NCBI GenBank assembly: GCA_028289125.1
Contig: JAQGGZ010000011.1
Location: 1-41,753 of the forward strand
Length of the DNA: 41,753 bases
Direction of reading: 5' to 3'
Source: Candidatus Saccharimonadota bacterium
GTDB lineage: Bacteria > Patescibacteriota > Saccharimonadia > Saccharimonadales > UBA4665
This document shows, in pieces, positions 35,359 to 41,726 of the stretch; within the stretch, counting starts at the first letter, position 1, and each line of letters begins with the position of its first letter. The notes beneath the pieces are model-generated. The model was given only the letters and a program-made list of their open reading frames with translations. It did no database searches and was not told the DNA's origin. The position numbers and the translations under genes were made by a program.

Positions 35359-35973
35359 ATGACAGCAGACCAGCTGAAAGAAGCCGAAGATTATCTTCGC
35401 AAGGCTGACCCCTTATTGGGCGCCTTGATTGATAGCCAGATCTTACGTGACCGCACTGACCGTCATGACTACGATTACTTCGCGTCGCTGGCCCGCTCGA
35501 TCATCGGCCAGCAGGTGTCGGTCGCGGCGGCCAACGCTATCTACGGACGCTTCCAAGACCAGACAAACCTGCAGCCCGAAAACGTGGTCGGTATCGACGA
35601 GGAGATGATGAAGCTTATCGGTTTGTCGCGGCAAAAGACCACGTACCTGAAAGACCTGGCCCAACACTTCGTTGACGATCCGGCGGTCTACAATCACCTT
35701 GAATCCCAAACTGACGAACAGGTCATTGCCGAGCTGACCTCGGTGAGGGGTATCGGTATTTGGACCGCGCAGATGTTCCTAATGTTCACGTTGAATCGTC
35801 CGGACGTATTCGCTCCCGACGATGTCGGCCTCCAGAATGGCATGATGAAGCTGTTCGGCTGGGACGTCATGCCGAAGAAGGCGGAACTGGCGGTAATAGC
35901 CGAGCGATGGAAGCCATATCGGACGGTAGCCAGTTTTCACGTATGGCAGTCGCTGGAAAACACGCCGGCTTGA
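35359..35973 (+). CDS. DNA-3-methyladenine glycosylase (AlkA-type HhH-GPD)
   Basis: 204 residues. The HhH-GPD fold has ARSIIGQQVSVAAANAIYGR at the start of the catalytic domain and the hairpin-helix ELTSVRGIGIWTAQMFLMF. The catalytic aspartate is in FAPDDVGLQNGM (D155). It lacks the iron-sulfur cluster of EndoIII/MutY. It excises alkylated purines and adds base excision to the UvrA/UvrC repair set nearby. The gene is probably leaderless. The TGA stop supports the standard code. Confidence 0.9.
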   Translation: MTADQLKEAEDYLRKADPLLGALIDSQILRDRTDRHDYDYFASLARSIIGQQVSVAAANAIYGRFQDQTNLQPENVVGIDEEMMKLIGLSRQKTTYLKDLAQHFVDDPAVYNHLESQTDEQVIAELTSVRGIGIWTAQMFLMFTLNRPDVFAPDDVGLQNGMMKLFGWDVMPKKAELAVIAERWKPYRTVASFHVWQSLENTPA

Positions 35974-35997
35974 AATATTCCCTGTTACTGGTATCAT
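35970..35997 (+). promoter_or_regulatory. Promoter of tRNA-Ala
   Basis: TTGAAA at 35970-35975 and TATCAT at 35992-35997 (16-bp spacing) lie 12 nt before tRNA-Ala. The -35 overlaps the glycosylase stop codon. Confidence 0.6.
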
Positions 35998-36009
35998 TGA
36001 TGGAGTTCT

Positions 36010-36086
36010 GGGGCATTGGCGCAGTTGGCTAGCGCGCTTCCATGGCATGGAAGAGGTCATCGGTTCGAATCCGATATGCTCCACCA
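36010..36086 (+). tRNA. tRNA-Ala(GGC)
   Basis: A 77-nt tRNA with encoded CCA. The anticodon arm CTTCC-ATGGCAT-GGAAG gives anticodon GGC. The acceptor GGGGCAT pairs with ATGCTCC, including the G3-U70 wobble that identifies alanine tRNA. Confidence 0.96.
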
Positions 36087-36125
36087 TATAAAAACGTTCT
36101 GCTTTTGGCAGGACGTTTTTATATG
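36085..36125 (+). terminator. tRNA-Ala terminator
   Basis: An 18-bp stem (36085-36102 with 36108-36125, one G-U) with A and T tracts. Its 5' arm begins in the last two bases of CCA. Confidence 0.9.
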
Positions 36126-36191
36126 CATTCACATTTTAGAATTATTGTGGTATTAATAAGCTTAACCAATTAAAAACGAAGGATTACCTAT

Positions 36192-37259
36192 ATGGTTAAG
36201 CTGAATGAAACCGGTGTACTGCATTGGAGTATGATACTACCAATATTAACGGTAGTCGCTATCGGACTCATCGGGGCCCGTATCCTTGGTGGCAGCCAGG
36301 CCGCAACGGCGGTAACGAACGGTAATATCTATTTCGACAGGAACGTTGCGTATAAAAGCGATCTCACGACAAAGACCAGTCAGCTGACTTTCCCGGCGGC
36401 TTTCACTAACTGTAATAATACGGGTACGGCTTACATGGGAGTGAATCAGACCGGCAAGACGGTCGCGGCTGTGTGTAAGGACAGCGCCAATGCGATGAAG
36501 AAGCTTACGACGTACCCTACAACGAGCACCACCGGAATAAAGCAGATCGCTACCGTACCGGCCGCGTTCTGGGCAGGCCAGCCCCGCTGGCAGAAAGCCA
36601 AGGTAGGCACCCAGAATCTGCAAATACTGACCCGTGAGTTCGACACTACTCGATCAATCTGGGTGTTTGTCCAGTACGATTCCGTCACCGGTGCCCGTAA
36701 GCTGGTGAAAGTCGGCGGCACGGATAACTTCGTCGGCACGTACAACAGCGTTAACTACGATTGGTCAGCCGACGGTAAGAAGATCTTATACGTCGCCGTC
36801 GATAGCAACAACGCCGCAACTACTAAGCAAATCAAGATGACATCATGCGCCGTCGATATCTCGTTGACGGCCCCGACCAAGACCTGTGGCGCGACGATCA
36901 CCGTCAGTGGTGCCGTTGTCGGTCTTGTCAGCTGGAGCTATGCCAGTGACAAAGTATCGTTCACGACGTTATCTACCGCCTACTCCGCTGAAAATGCCAA
37001 GGTTACCACGGCACTCTTTACCGCCAACGCAAACCTGACCGGTATTAAGAAACTCACCACTACCCCTGCAGGTCAGACATTCTATGCAGCCGTCTGGTCG
37101 CCTGATAGCCAGTCATTGGTAGTTTCGGTGCGAAACATAGCTAAGACTCCTAGTAACGGGTGGATGCAGATCCGTTCGGCCAGTACCGGTGCCGTTACCA
37201 AACAGGTGGCTGATGACGCCGGATTGTTCGGTGCAATCCTCAAGTGGATGCCGGTCTAA
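36192..37259 (+). CDS. Secreted TolB-like beta-propeller protein
   Basis: 355 residues. The N-terminal signal-anchor MILPILTVVAIGLIGARIL ends in SQAATA. The rest forms repeated beta blades with PD40/TolB-type motifs: YDWSADGKKILYVAVDSN near residue 193 and AVWSPDSQSLVVSVRNI near the C-terminus. Thr, Ala and Lys are frequent, as in secreted proteins. AAGGA precedes the ATG. TolB-like propellers bind proteins or peptides; no Tol/Pal partners are present, so a specific role cannot be given. Confidence 0.72.
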   Translation: MVKLNETGVLHWSMILPILTVVAIGLIGARILGGSQAATAVTNGNIYFDRNVAYKSDLTTKTSQLTFPAAFTNCNNTGTAYMGVNQTGKTVAAVCKDSANAMKKLTTYPTTSTTGIKQIATVPAAFWAGQPRWQKAKVGTQNLQILTREFDTTRSIWVFVQYDSVTGARKLVKVGGTDNFVGTYNSVNYDWSADGKKILYVAVDSNNAATTKQIKMTSCAVDISLTAPTKTCGATITVSGAVVGLVSWSYASDKVSFTTLSTAYSAENAKVTTALFTANANLTGIKKLTTTPAGQTFYAAVWSPDSQSLVVSVRNIAKTPSNGWMQIRSASTGAVTKQVADDAGLFGAILKWMPV

Positions 37260-37271
37260 ACGAGTAGCCTC

Positions 37272-37301
37272 GTGTAGCACCTCCCTGCAAGGTGCTACAC
37301 T
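37272..37301 (+). terminator. Terminator hairpin with embedded promoter -10
   Basis: GTGTAGCACCT (37272-37282) pairs perfectly with AGGTGCTACAC (37290-37300) around a 7-nt loop. The 3' arm contains TGC TACACT (hexamer 37296-37301), an extended -10 located 6 nt before the DUF2177 ATG. The T tract is weak (TTCTT). Confidence 0.6.
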
Positions 37302-37307
37302 TCTTAC

Positions 37308-37712
37308 ATGACCTGGTTATATGTCTTTCTAGCCTGCCTCGCCGTCTTTGTTCTGGACGCGGTCTGGATCGGCCTGGCCGCCCGCCGGCTATACCGGGCG
37401 GAGTTAGGCAACATGCTTCGGGATAAGCCCCTGGCTCTGCCCGGCATGATCTTTTACCCGCTCTACGCGGCGGCCGTCAGCTTGTACGTCGTCTGGCCAG
37501 CCCAGTCCTCGGCGGTCATTCATGACTGGATGATGGTCTATTCGTATGGCGTCGGCTTCGGTTTGGCGGCATACGGCACCTACGCGTTAACCAACTGGGC
37601 TATCTTCAAGCGGTGGAGTGCCCGCGTGGCGGTGCCTGATATAATCTGGGGCGGTTTTCTGACCGGTCTGATGGGCCTGGCCGGCAGTGCGGTCTGGCTC
37701 ATGGCCAAATGA
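37308..37712 (+). CDS. DUF2177 family membrane protein
   Basis: 134 residues with four transmembrane helices. Family landmarks are FVLDAVWIGLAARRLYRAELG at the N-terminus, PGMIFYPLYAAAVSLYVV, YGVGFGLAAYGTYALTNWAIFKRW and VPDIIWGGFLTGL. DUF2177 (PF09945) is of unknown function. The start is probably leaderless, with the -10 in the preceding hairpin. Its length equals the family norm. Confidence 0.88.
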   Translation: MTWLYVFLACLAVFVLDAVWIGLAARRLYRAELGNMLRDKPLALPGMIFYPLYAAAVSLYVVWPAQSSAVIHDWMMVYSYGVGFGLAAYGTYALTNWAIFKRWSARVAVPDIIWGGFLTGLMGLAGSAVWLMAK

Positions 37713-37770
37713 TTTACAAATGTCCCCGGCAAGCTTAGACTTAACTATATAAATCTCAAAGGAGCACACC

Positions 37771-38532
37771 GTGACCGGCTTTCTCATATTCCTAATCATC
37801 ATCATCGTCATCTTCATCCTGAGCGGCATAAAAGTTATCAAGCAGTACGAACGCGGTGTCATACTGACGCTTGGCAAATTCACAGGCGTCAAGAGCCCTG
37901 GCCTACGCGTCGTCATCCCCATATTCCAGTCGATTACCAAGGTTGATATCCGTTCCACGCCGATCGACGTGCCGAAGCAAGAAATCATAACCAAGGACAA
38001 TGTGACCGTCGGCGTCGAAGCAGTGGTCTACTTCCGTGTCGTCGATGCGCCTAAGGCCTTTCTTGAGACGGTCAACTTCACCTATGCTACCAGTCAGTTC
38101 GCCCAGGCCGCCCTGCGTGACGTCGCCGGCAATGTCGAACTTGATGAGCTTTTGAGTAAGCGCGACCAGATCAGCCAGCAGATCAAGGAAATCGTCGACA
38201 GCGAAACCATCAAGTGGGGTATCGATGTCGAAAACGTAAAGATCCAGAATATCGAGCTCCCTGAAAACATGAAGCGCTCGATGGCGAAACAAGCCGAAGC
38301 CGAACGCGAACGCCGCGCTAACATCATCAACGCCGATGGTGAACGATTGGCCGCCCAAGCCTTGTCCGAAGCCGCTAAGATGCTTGCCGGCACCCCAGGC
38401 GCCCTCAACCTCCGTACCCTGAACACATTGGAGCGTATCAGCACAGAACCGTCACAGAAGACCATGTTCCTGTTCCCAGTCGAACTAATCGATGCGCTTC
38501 GCGGTCACGGTCCCATCAAACCCGGCCAGTAA
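37771..38532 (+). CDS. Stomatin/slipin-like SPFH (Band 7) protein
   Basis: 253 residues from GTG 37771, with AAAGGAG 9 nt upstream. A single N-terminal hydrophobic helix (FLIFLIIIIVIFILSGI) precedes the SPFH domain with QYERGVILTLGKFTGVKSPGLRVVIP and the stomatin-type STPIDVPKQEIITKDNVTVGVEAVVYFRV. A C-terminal coiled coil rich in Ala/Glu/Arg (AKQAEAERERRANIINADGE) follows. These proteins form oligomeric scaffolds in membrane microdomains. The NfeD partner common beside slipins is absent. Confidence 0.92.
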   Translation: MTGFLIFLIIIIVIFILSGIKVIKQYERGVILTLGKFTGVKSPGLRVVIPIFQSITKVDIRSTPIDVPKQEIITKDNVTVGVEAVVYFRVVDAPKAFLETVNFTYATSQFAQAALRDVAGNVELDELLSKRDQISQQIKEIVDSETIKWGIDVENVKIQNIELPENMKRSMAKQAEAERERRANIINADGERLAAQALSEAAKMLAGTPGALNLRTLNTLERISTEPSQKTMFLFPVELIDALRGHGPIKPGQ

Positions 38533-38536
38533 CAGC

Positions 38537-38565
38537 TTGCCTTTATCTGTTAAACCCCGTAAAAT
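38537..38565 (+). promoter_or_regulatory. Promoter of tRNA-Phe
   Basis: TTGCCT at 38537-38542 and TAAAAT at 38560-38565 are 17 bp apart, 12 nt before the tRNA. Confidence 0.65.
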
Positions 38566-38577
38566 AGCGGGGTGCCC

Positions 38578-38653
38578 GGCTCTTTAGCTCAGTTGGTAGA
38601 GCAGAGGCCTGAAGAGCCTTGTGTCCCCAGTTCGAGTCTGGGAGGAGCCACCA
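38578..38653 (+). tRNA. tRNA-Phe(GAA)
   Basis: A 76-nt tRNA with encoded CCA. The anticodon arm GAGGC-CTGAAGA-GCCTT gives anticodon GAA. Acceptor GGCTCTT pairs with AGGAGCC (one G-U), and the T-arm is CCCAG-TTCGAGT-CTGGG. Confidence 0.96.
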
Positions 38654-38693
38654 AAGAAATAGCCCTAGCGAAAGCTAGGGCTATTTCTTTGGT
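38650..38693 (+). terminator. tRNA-Phe terminator including discriminator and CCA
   Basis: A perfect 20-bp stem (38650-38669 with 38674-38693) closed by a GAAA tetraloop. The 5' arm begins at the discriminator A, so the complete ACCA end is inside the hairpin. Confidence 0.9.
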
Positions 38694-38823
38694 GCCCGTT
38701 TCTAGTGCCTCGAACTGGGACGCGCGAAGCCGCCAGTTCGGTGAAGCGAGGAGGCGCACAGAGGCTCGCTTCGAGCACGCCGCAGGGGAAGAGGCTGCTC
38801 GCAGCCGATCTGGGAGGGCCCCA
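38694..38823 (+). repeat. tRNA-Phe-derived composite element (inverted T-arm plus split direct T-arm)
   Basis: 38709-38721 (CTCGAACTGGGAC) is the reverse complement of the tRNA-Phe T-arm (one base shorter). CCAGTTCG at 38733-38740 and TCTGGGAGGGCCCCA at 38809-38823 are direct copies of the two halves of the T-arm/3' end. They are split by 68 bp with hairpins (GGCTG-CTCG-CAGCC; GAAGCGAG with CTCGCTTC) and the string TTCGAGCACGCCGCAG, close to the one in the tRNA-Val element. No protein-coding content; a long open frame across the tRNA is a by-product of GC bias. Confidence 0.6.
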
Positions 38824-38835
38824 TACCTCTTATCC

Positions 38836-38864
38836 TTGACAAAAACCACCAAAACTGTTATTTT
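38836..38864 (+). promoter_or_regulatory. Consensus leaderless promoter (TTGACA-17-TATTTT)
   Basis: Perfect TTGACA at 38836-38841, 17-bp spacer and TGT TATTTT (38859-38864) end 6 nt before the ATG of the coiled-coil gene. It is the clearest leaderless example in the window. Confidence 0.75.
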
Positions 38865-38870
38865 TACCCC

Positions 38871-39314
38871 ATGCACCCCAAACTGAAAAGCATCCTCAAA
38901 TACCTCGCCCCCGTCCTGATCGTCGTCGCTCTCTACGCCATCGTCAACGGTGTCGCCTTCGGTGTTCAGAAAATCGCTAACCGCGACGACCAGAAGAAGC
39001 TCGACAGCCTTACTAGTCAGATCGACACGCAGGAAAAGACCCTGAACGATCTGGATAAGAAAATCACGGCCGAAGAAGCCCAGCTGACCGCACTGGACAA
39101 GAAAATCACCGACGAAGAAGAAACTGCCGATGACGAGACCTACAATAACGACGTTGCAGCCTACAACAAGCTGGTAGACCTCTACAAGGCCGACATCGAC
39201 GCCTACAACAAGCAGATCCCAGCCTACAACGCCAAAGTCACTGAAGCCAACGAGCTTGCTAAAAAAGTCGGCTCGACATGGTACGTCGTCCCGCTACCGA
39301 CCAACAAGCACTAA
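38871..39314 (+). CDS. Membrane-anchored coiled-coil protein, hypothetical
   Basis: 147 residues. One N-terminal transmembrane helix (YLAPVLIVVALYAIVNGVAF) is followed by a long coiled coil with heptad-like repeats (LTSQIDTQEKTLNDLDKKIT, then LTALDKKITDEEETADDE). A Tyr/Asn/Ala-rich second helix with the recurrent A-Y-N-K pattern (VAAYNKL, DAYNKQI, PAYNAKV) precedes the tail VPLPTNKH. The coil is probably outside the membrane. No family is recognised. Confidence 0.75.
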   Translation: MHPKLKSILKYLAPVLIVVALYAIVNGVAFGVQKIANRDDQKKLDSLTSQIDTQEKTLNDLDKKITAEEAQLTALDKKITDEEETADDETYNNDVAAYNKLVDLYKADIDAYNKQIPAYNAKVTEANELAKKVGSTWYVVPLPTNKH

Positions 39315-39328
39315 ACCGGCTCCACCCC

Positions 39329-39357
39329 TTGTATTACAACCCGTCTTTCCGTATAAT
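39329..39357 (+). promoter_or_regulatory. Promoter of tRNA-Gly
   Basis: TTGTAT at 39329-39334 and perfect TATAAT at 39352-39357 are separated by 17 bp, 15 nt before the tRNA. Confidence 0.7.
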
Positions 39358-39372
39358 CGCCATGGTACAAAT

Positions 39373-39449
39373 GCGGGTCTAGCTCAGTTGTTTAGAGCGC
39401 ATCCTTGCCAAGGATGAGGCCACGGGTTAGAGTCCCGTGACCCGCACCA
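39373..39449 (+). tRNA. tRNA-Gly(GCC) with altered elbow
   Basis: A 77-nt tRNA with encoded CCA. The anticodon arm CATCC-TTGCCAA-GGATG gives anticodon GCC, and all stems pair perfectly. The D-loop is AGTTGTTTA (G19 replaced by T) and the T-loop TTAGAGT (C56 replaced by A). The usual G19-C56 tertiary pair thus appears as U19-A56. All other invariant positions (G18, T54, T55, A58) are kept. Confidence 0.93.
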
Positions 39450-39488
39450 AAGAAAAAGTCCCAGCTCGTCTGGGACTTTTTCTTTGGT
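39446..39488 (+). terminator. tRNA-Gly terminator including discriminator and CCA
   Basis: A perfect 19-bp stem (39446-39464 with 39470-39488) around CTCGT. The 5' arm starts at the discriminator base and includes CCA. Confidence 0.9.
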
Positions 39489-39589
39489 CTTTGGCCGATG
39501 ATTCTAACCCGTGGCCTCATCGAAAATTATAAAGCGGCCACGTGCGCGGCACTTGTGCTGCGCGTTAGAGTCCCGTGACCCGCACCAAA
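39489..39589 (+). repeat. tRNA-Gly-derived composite element with 26-bp direct repeat of the tRNA 3' end
   Basis: 39500-39520 is the inverted copy of tRNA positions 39414-39434 (20 of 21 match), running from the anticodon stem into the T-loop. GGCCACG near 39536-39542 and the 26-bp GTTAGAGT...CACCAAA at 39564-39589 are direct copies of the tRNA (the latter identical to 39426-39451). They are split by a 21-bp hairpin insert (GCGCGGCAC/GTGCTGCGC). All copies carry the unusual A56. The layout matches the elements after tRNA-Val and tRNA-Phe and also looks like an attachment-site pair. Confidence 0.65.
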
Positions 39590-39652
39590 TCTGTAATACC
39601 AAATTATCAATTTACACCCCATAGGGGTGTTGTTTTGTTACCATTGATACAT

Positions 39653-40297
39653 ATGAAAATGTATCTATCCTCCTATCATTTAGGCAATAAGCCCGAAAAA
39701 CTTAAAGAACTCGTTGGTAAAGAAAATGCTAAGGTTGCAATAATCCTTAATGCAGCAGACAATTCTGATGACGAAAGACGTGCTTCGTACGTAACTTCAC
39801 AGATTGAAGCGCTGGCTACACTGGGAATGAACTCGGACGAGCTAGACTTGAGAAATTACTTCGATAGCAATCAGGAGTTAGCATCAGCATTGTCAAATTA
39901 TGATTTAGTTTGGGTTGTTGGAGGCAATTCGTTTTTACTTCTTAGAGCTATGAAGCAGAGTGGTTTCGACAAGCTTATAGTACCGTTAGTTAAAAATGAC
40001 TCCATCGTTTACGCGGGTTTTAGCGCAGGAGCCGTGGCTGCTACACCAACCTTGCATGGCATTGAGCTGGTTGATGATAAAGATACTGTTCCTGAAGGCT
40101 ATAGCAAAGAGGTTGTCTGGACGGGGCTACATCTGGTTGGTAAATCAATAGCCCCACACTATAAGTCTAGCCACGCAGAGTCTGAGGCCGTAGACGAAGT
40201 CGTTAAATACTTTCTTGAAAACGGTATGGACTATTGGACGTTGAGTGACGGACAAGCTTTAGTAGTTCAGGATACGACAGTTACTCTTGTTGGCTAG
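39653..40297 (+). CDS. Peptidase E-like protein (S51 family, class I glutamine amidotransferase-like)
   Basis: 214 residues from ATG 39653 (a second ATG follows at 39659); the in-frame stretch upstream reads through the tRNA-Gly copy and is not coding. VWVVGGNSFLLLRAMKQSG is the family's GGNxF strand. The nucleophile is the serine in YAGFSAGAVAATP (GxSAG). The acid/His region is probably GLHLVGKSIAPHYKSSHAES. S51 enzymes cleave Asp-Xaa dipeptides or act as cyanophycinases. AT-rich codon use unlike its neighbours (AAA, TTA, GAA endings) suggests transfer. No Shine-Dalgarno is seen. Confidence 0.85.
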   Translation: MKMYLSSYHLGNKPEKLKELVGKENAKVAIILNAADNSDDERRASYVTSQIEALATLGMNSDELDLRNYFDSNQELASALSNYDLVWVVGGNSFLLLRAMKQSGFDKLIVPLVKNDSIVYAGFSAGAVAATPTLHGIELVDDKDTVPEGYSKEVVWTGLHLVGKSIAPHYKSSHAESEAVDEVVKYFLENGMDYWTLSDGQALVVQDTTVTLVG

Positions 40298-40827
40298 AAA
40301 AGAGTATTCGACTGAGTAACTCCCCAGCATTACCTAGATAGTAAATAATCTTGATAAGGCACTTCAATAATTAACCTCCAGCGAGCTATTTCACGCAGTA
40401 AGAAGGAACGTACGTTGATGACGCCAGTAGCTTTTCACTTGCTGTAGTTTTTTGGTAGTGACACTCAATTAATAAATAATGATCTTCGTTTTTCAGGCTC
40501 TCCTGGTAGGTAGGGTATGTTATTCAACCTACCCTCGGATAACGCACAAAAAGTTTAAGTAGATTCTGTTCGGCGTCAACGGTTCGAACCCCTGGCAAAT
40601 AAATCAATTGACTTGCCAGCCGTGGCTAGTCAAGGGTTAAAGTACGGTTCTACGGACGTACTGCAGATTAAAGATATAGAAAAACCAACACAACAAAGCA
40701 GTGATGTCCTAAGACCCACTTTTGCTTCCGTAGCTGAACAATCATGCTGAGAGCAGGGACAAGTATGGGCCTTGCAATGTGTATAATACTGATAGTGACT
40801 ACCATATTATGTTAGGAGAATAAGCTG
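40298..40827. other. 530-bp intergenic tract with hairpins, no gene seen
   Basis: No open frame here looks coding. Three hairpins stand out: GGTAGGT...ACCTACC near 40507-40540, TTGACTTGCCA-GCCG-TGGCTAGTCAA (40608-40633) and AGTACG...CGTACT (40641-40662). CTGGCAA at 40592-40598 can pair instead with TTGCCAG at 40613-40619, which would exclude the second hairpin. A TATAAT at 40782-40787 is the likely -10 for the zinc-ribbon gene. A small RNA is possible but unproven. Confidence 0.4.
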
Positions 40828-41118
40828 ATGAAATGTCCAGTTGACGACACTGAATTAACCATGACCGATCGGCAGGGGATTGAAATTGACTACTGTCCGA
40901 AGTGCCGGGGCGTTTGGCTGGATCGGGGAGAACTCGATAAGCTCATTGAACGCACCGCTATATCTCAGAATGACGGTGCACGGTCAAATACTTATGACCA
41001 ACCTACTTACCATGAACCGCAGCAGCGTCGTCCATCCCACGACGAACATTACGATGAACGACAATATGGAAAGAAGCGCAAGAAAGAGGGTTTCTTGGGC
41101 GACCTATTTGATTTCTAG
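40828..41118 (+). CDS. Zinc-ribbon (zf-TFIIB type) protein
   Basis: 96 residues. The N-terminal zinc ribbon has MKCPVDD and YCPKCRGVWLDRGELDKLIE, the typical zf-TFIIB (PF13453) signature; the first knuckle retains one cysteine (CPVD) and the second two (CPKC). A His/Asp/Glu/Gln/Tyr-rich linker and a basic-then-hydrophobic tail (KKRKKEGFLGDLFDF) follow; such FLGDLF tails are common in this family. TTAGGAG upstream is a good Shine-Dalgarno. Function is unknown. Confidence 0.85.
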   Translation: MKCPVDDTELTMTDRQGIEIDYCPKCRGVWLDRGELDKLIERTAISQNDGARSNTYDQPTYHEPQQRRPSHDEHYDERQYGKKRKKEGFLGDLFDF

Positions 41119-41382
41119 GTAACTATAGCCGAGCGCGCATGTTTATTTGGCTCCGCATCGGCGTTCAGCCCGCGTAGACATAGCCCGACTATATATTTCG
41201 CAGGCTTTAATAAATACGGTGATTTGTTATCAAAACTTGGAAAATATAAACACAGTGCATCCTGCTTAGCGAACCCGGCTCATAATGCCGCACCATAAAA
41301 AACTCATATATCGGTAATTGGATACCTTTATTGGGTAAGAATTACGACTGAAAATAAGAAACGCCAGTTGTAGCATACAGGT

Positions 41383-41622
41383 ATGGCAAACAATGATAAC
41401 GATATAGATGACCCTGACTTGCAGATGATAAGCGAGCCGCCGAGCGAGTATACCGAATTGACCCGACTACCAGACGAAGATAACCCGATGAGTGATCCGG
41501 ATGATGTGCCAAAAGTCCTCGATGATACCCACCCGGTCACCGATACGGAAATTGATCCTATGGAAGAATATGATGAAGGCTTATCCGGGGCGGCCGAGGC
41601 CGAAGATCCGTTAAAGCACTAA
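41383..41622 (+). CDS. Small acidic protein, hypothetical
   Basis: 79 residues, extremely acidic and Pro-rich (MANNDNDIDDPDLQMISEPP, then DEDNPMSDPDDVPKVLDD), without hydrophobic core or cysteine, hence probably disordered. The 264 bp upstream (41119-41382) show no gene. A weak CAGG lies just before the ATG. Composition bias makes the coding call less certain, but the consistent Asp/Glu codon pattern supports it. Confidence 0.5.
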   Translation: MANNDNDIDDPDLQMISEPPSEYTELTRLPDEDNPMSDPDDVPKVLDDTHPVTDTEIDPMEEYDEGLSGAAEAEDPLKH

Positions 41623-41706
41623 AATCATGTAACTGCTTCCGCATATGACGGAGGCAGGTCATGCAGGTAACTCGCGAGTGTGTCGGAATCAACATTCGCA
41701 CCAAAT

Positions 41707-41726
41707 GCCTCGTGTCCCGGTTCGAG
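41707..41726 (+). other. tRNA-like T-arm fragment near the window end
   Basis: GCCTCGTGTCCCGGTTCGAG closely follows the anticodon-stem/variable/T-arm sequence of tRNA-Phe (GCCTTGTGTCCCCAGTTCGAG). No acceptor stem or anticodon loop surrounds it, so it is a fragment, or the start of another tRNA-derived element cut by the window edge. Confidence 0.35.

Larger units (their letters stand above)
39590..41706. other. AT-rich, gene-sparse tract next to the tRNA-Gly 3' copy (possible island)
   Basis: Base composition drops visibly after the second tRNA-Gly 3' copy; the first 60 bases of the S51 gene are only about 37% GC, whereas neighbouring genes are above 50%. Spacing between genes also increases. 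The string CGCACCAAAT that ends the tRNA copy (39581-39590) recurs at 41697-41706. No integrase or transposase is seen, so an integrated element is only a hypothesis. Confidence 0.3.

Noticed and set aside
35779-36132. 117-codon minus-strand frame over tRNA-Ala
   Set aside because: It covers the tRNA and the 3' end of the glycosylase gene in antisense; it includes the tRNA-derived HIGFEPMTSSM-type translation often mis-annotated as protein.
38572-38886. Open frame of 104 codons across tRNA-Phe and its downstream element
   Set aside because: It runs through the tRNA gene and terminator; the opposite strand has a similar frame. It is a by-product of GC-rich structured RNA DNA.
40575-40600. tRNA or tmRNA 3' end (GGTTCGAACCCC)
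   Set aside because: The TTCGAAC loop is there but the flanking bases do not form a 5-bp T stem and no acceptor or anticodon arm is nearby.
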